Origin: Pyrinomonadaceae bacterium
GTDB lineage: Bacteria; Acidobacteriota; Blastocatellia; Pyrinomonadales; Pyrinomonadaceae
Reading direction: 5' to 3'
Assembly (NCBI GenBank): GCA_028284415.1
Contig: JANQRU010000006.1
Coordinates: 248,001-312,000 of the forward strand
Length of the DNA stretch: 64,000 nucleotides
Shown here: positions 64,000 through 64,000 of the stretch, piece by piece
Layout of the letters: every line of letters starts with the position of its first letter
Position numbering within the stretch: position 1 is the first letter of the stretch
Notes under the pieces: model-generated
Told to the model about the DNA's origin: nothing
What the model saw: only the letters and a program-made list of their open reading frames with translations
Database searches by the model: none
Made by a program: the position numbers and the translations under genes

Positions 64000-64000
64000 C

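Overview
The window reads as an AT-rich chromosome segment from an Acidobacteriota bacterium, most likely of the class Blastocatellia. This assignment is inferred from gene families and was not tested with a tree. The supporting families are an 'acidobacterial VWFA' secreted protein, a TIGR02999-type ECF sigma factor near a Ser/Thr kinase with a TPR tail, a zinc-ribbon pseudokinase, a PEP-CTERM protein, a TIGR03960-type radical SAM protein and many small secreted proteins. No insertion sequence, phage, tRNA, rRNA or CRISPR array was seen.

Layout. 1-3.5 kb: dnaG (cut by the left edge) and rpoD. 3.6-8.9 kb: secreted proteins, namely a lipocalin-like protein, a PDZ-alpha/beta hydrolase, an M1-like and an M61-like metallopeptidase. 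9-17.6 kb: a radical SAM protein, aroB behind a structured RNA leader, a VWA protein, a small monooxygenase-like protein, glmM, a transglycosylase-like protein and a CYTH protein. 17.7-23.4 kb: a lipoprotein, an acyl-CoA dehydrogenase, the molybdenum cofactor genes moeA and moaC with a tiny membrane protein between them, and an M50B protein. 23.4-30.6 kb: a truncated Tat/Cys-rich gene, a PRMT-like methyltransferase, a DUF1223 lipoprotein, uvrA, a PIN/UPF0175 toxin-antitoxin pair and a PadR pair. 30.7-35.7 kb: a GerMN lipoprotein, then a kinase-TPR gene and an ECF sigma gene that flank a PqqD-Tat-Cys-rich gene on the opposite strand. 35.7-41 kb: bioF-bioD-(two small genes)-bioA and an MFS transporter. 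41-46.5 kb: an FGE-like protein, a retropepsin-like protein, a LytS/LytTR pair and a serine hydrolase. 46.5-52.3 kb: bioB, cca, a pseudokinase and glyQS. 52.5-54.3 kb: a PEGA protein and a PEP-CTERM protein. 54.7-64 kb: pnp, rpsO, accC, accB and the alpha-operon block rplQ-rpoA-rpsD-rpsK-rpsM-rpmJ-infA-map (map is cut by the right edge).

How the genes fit together. Biotin synthesis (bioF, bioD, bioA, bioB) lies in the same window as the biotin carrier accB and biotin carboxylase accC. The right end is a compact translation and transcription block.

The most unusual material is a possible peptide system. One protein joins a PqqD-like domain, an internal twin-arginine signal and a C-terminal six-cysteine C-C-CC-C-C array; it sits between an ECF sigma gene and a kinase gene. 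A second, truncated relative lies 11 kb away, next to an arginine-methyltransferase-like protein whose own C-terminus looks PqqD-like. Two RNA elements also stand out: a three-hairpin leader with its own promoter and terminator ahead of aroB, and a 15-bp hairpin that abuts the cca start codon.
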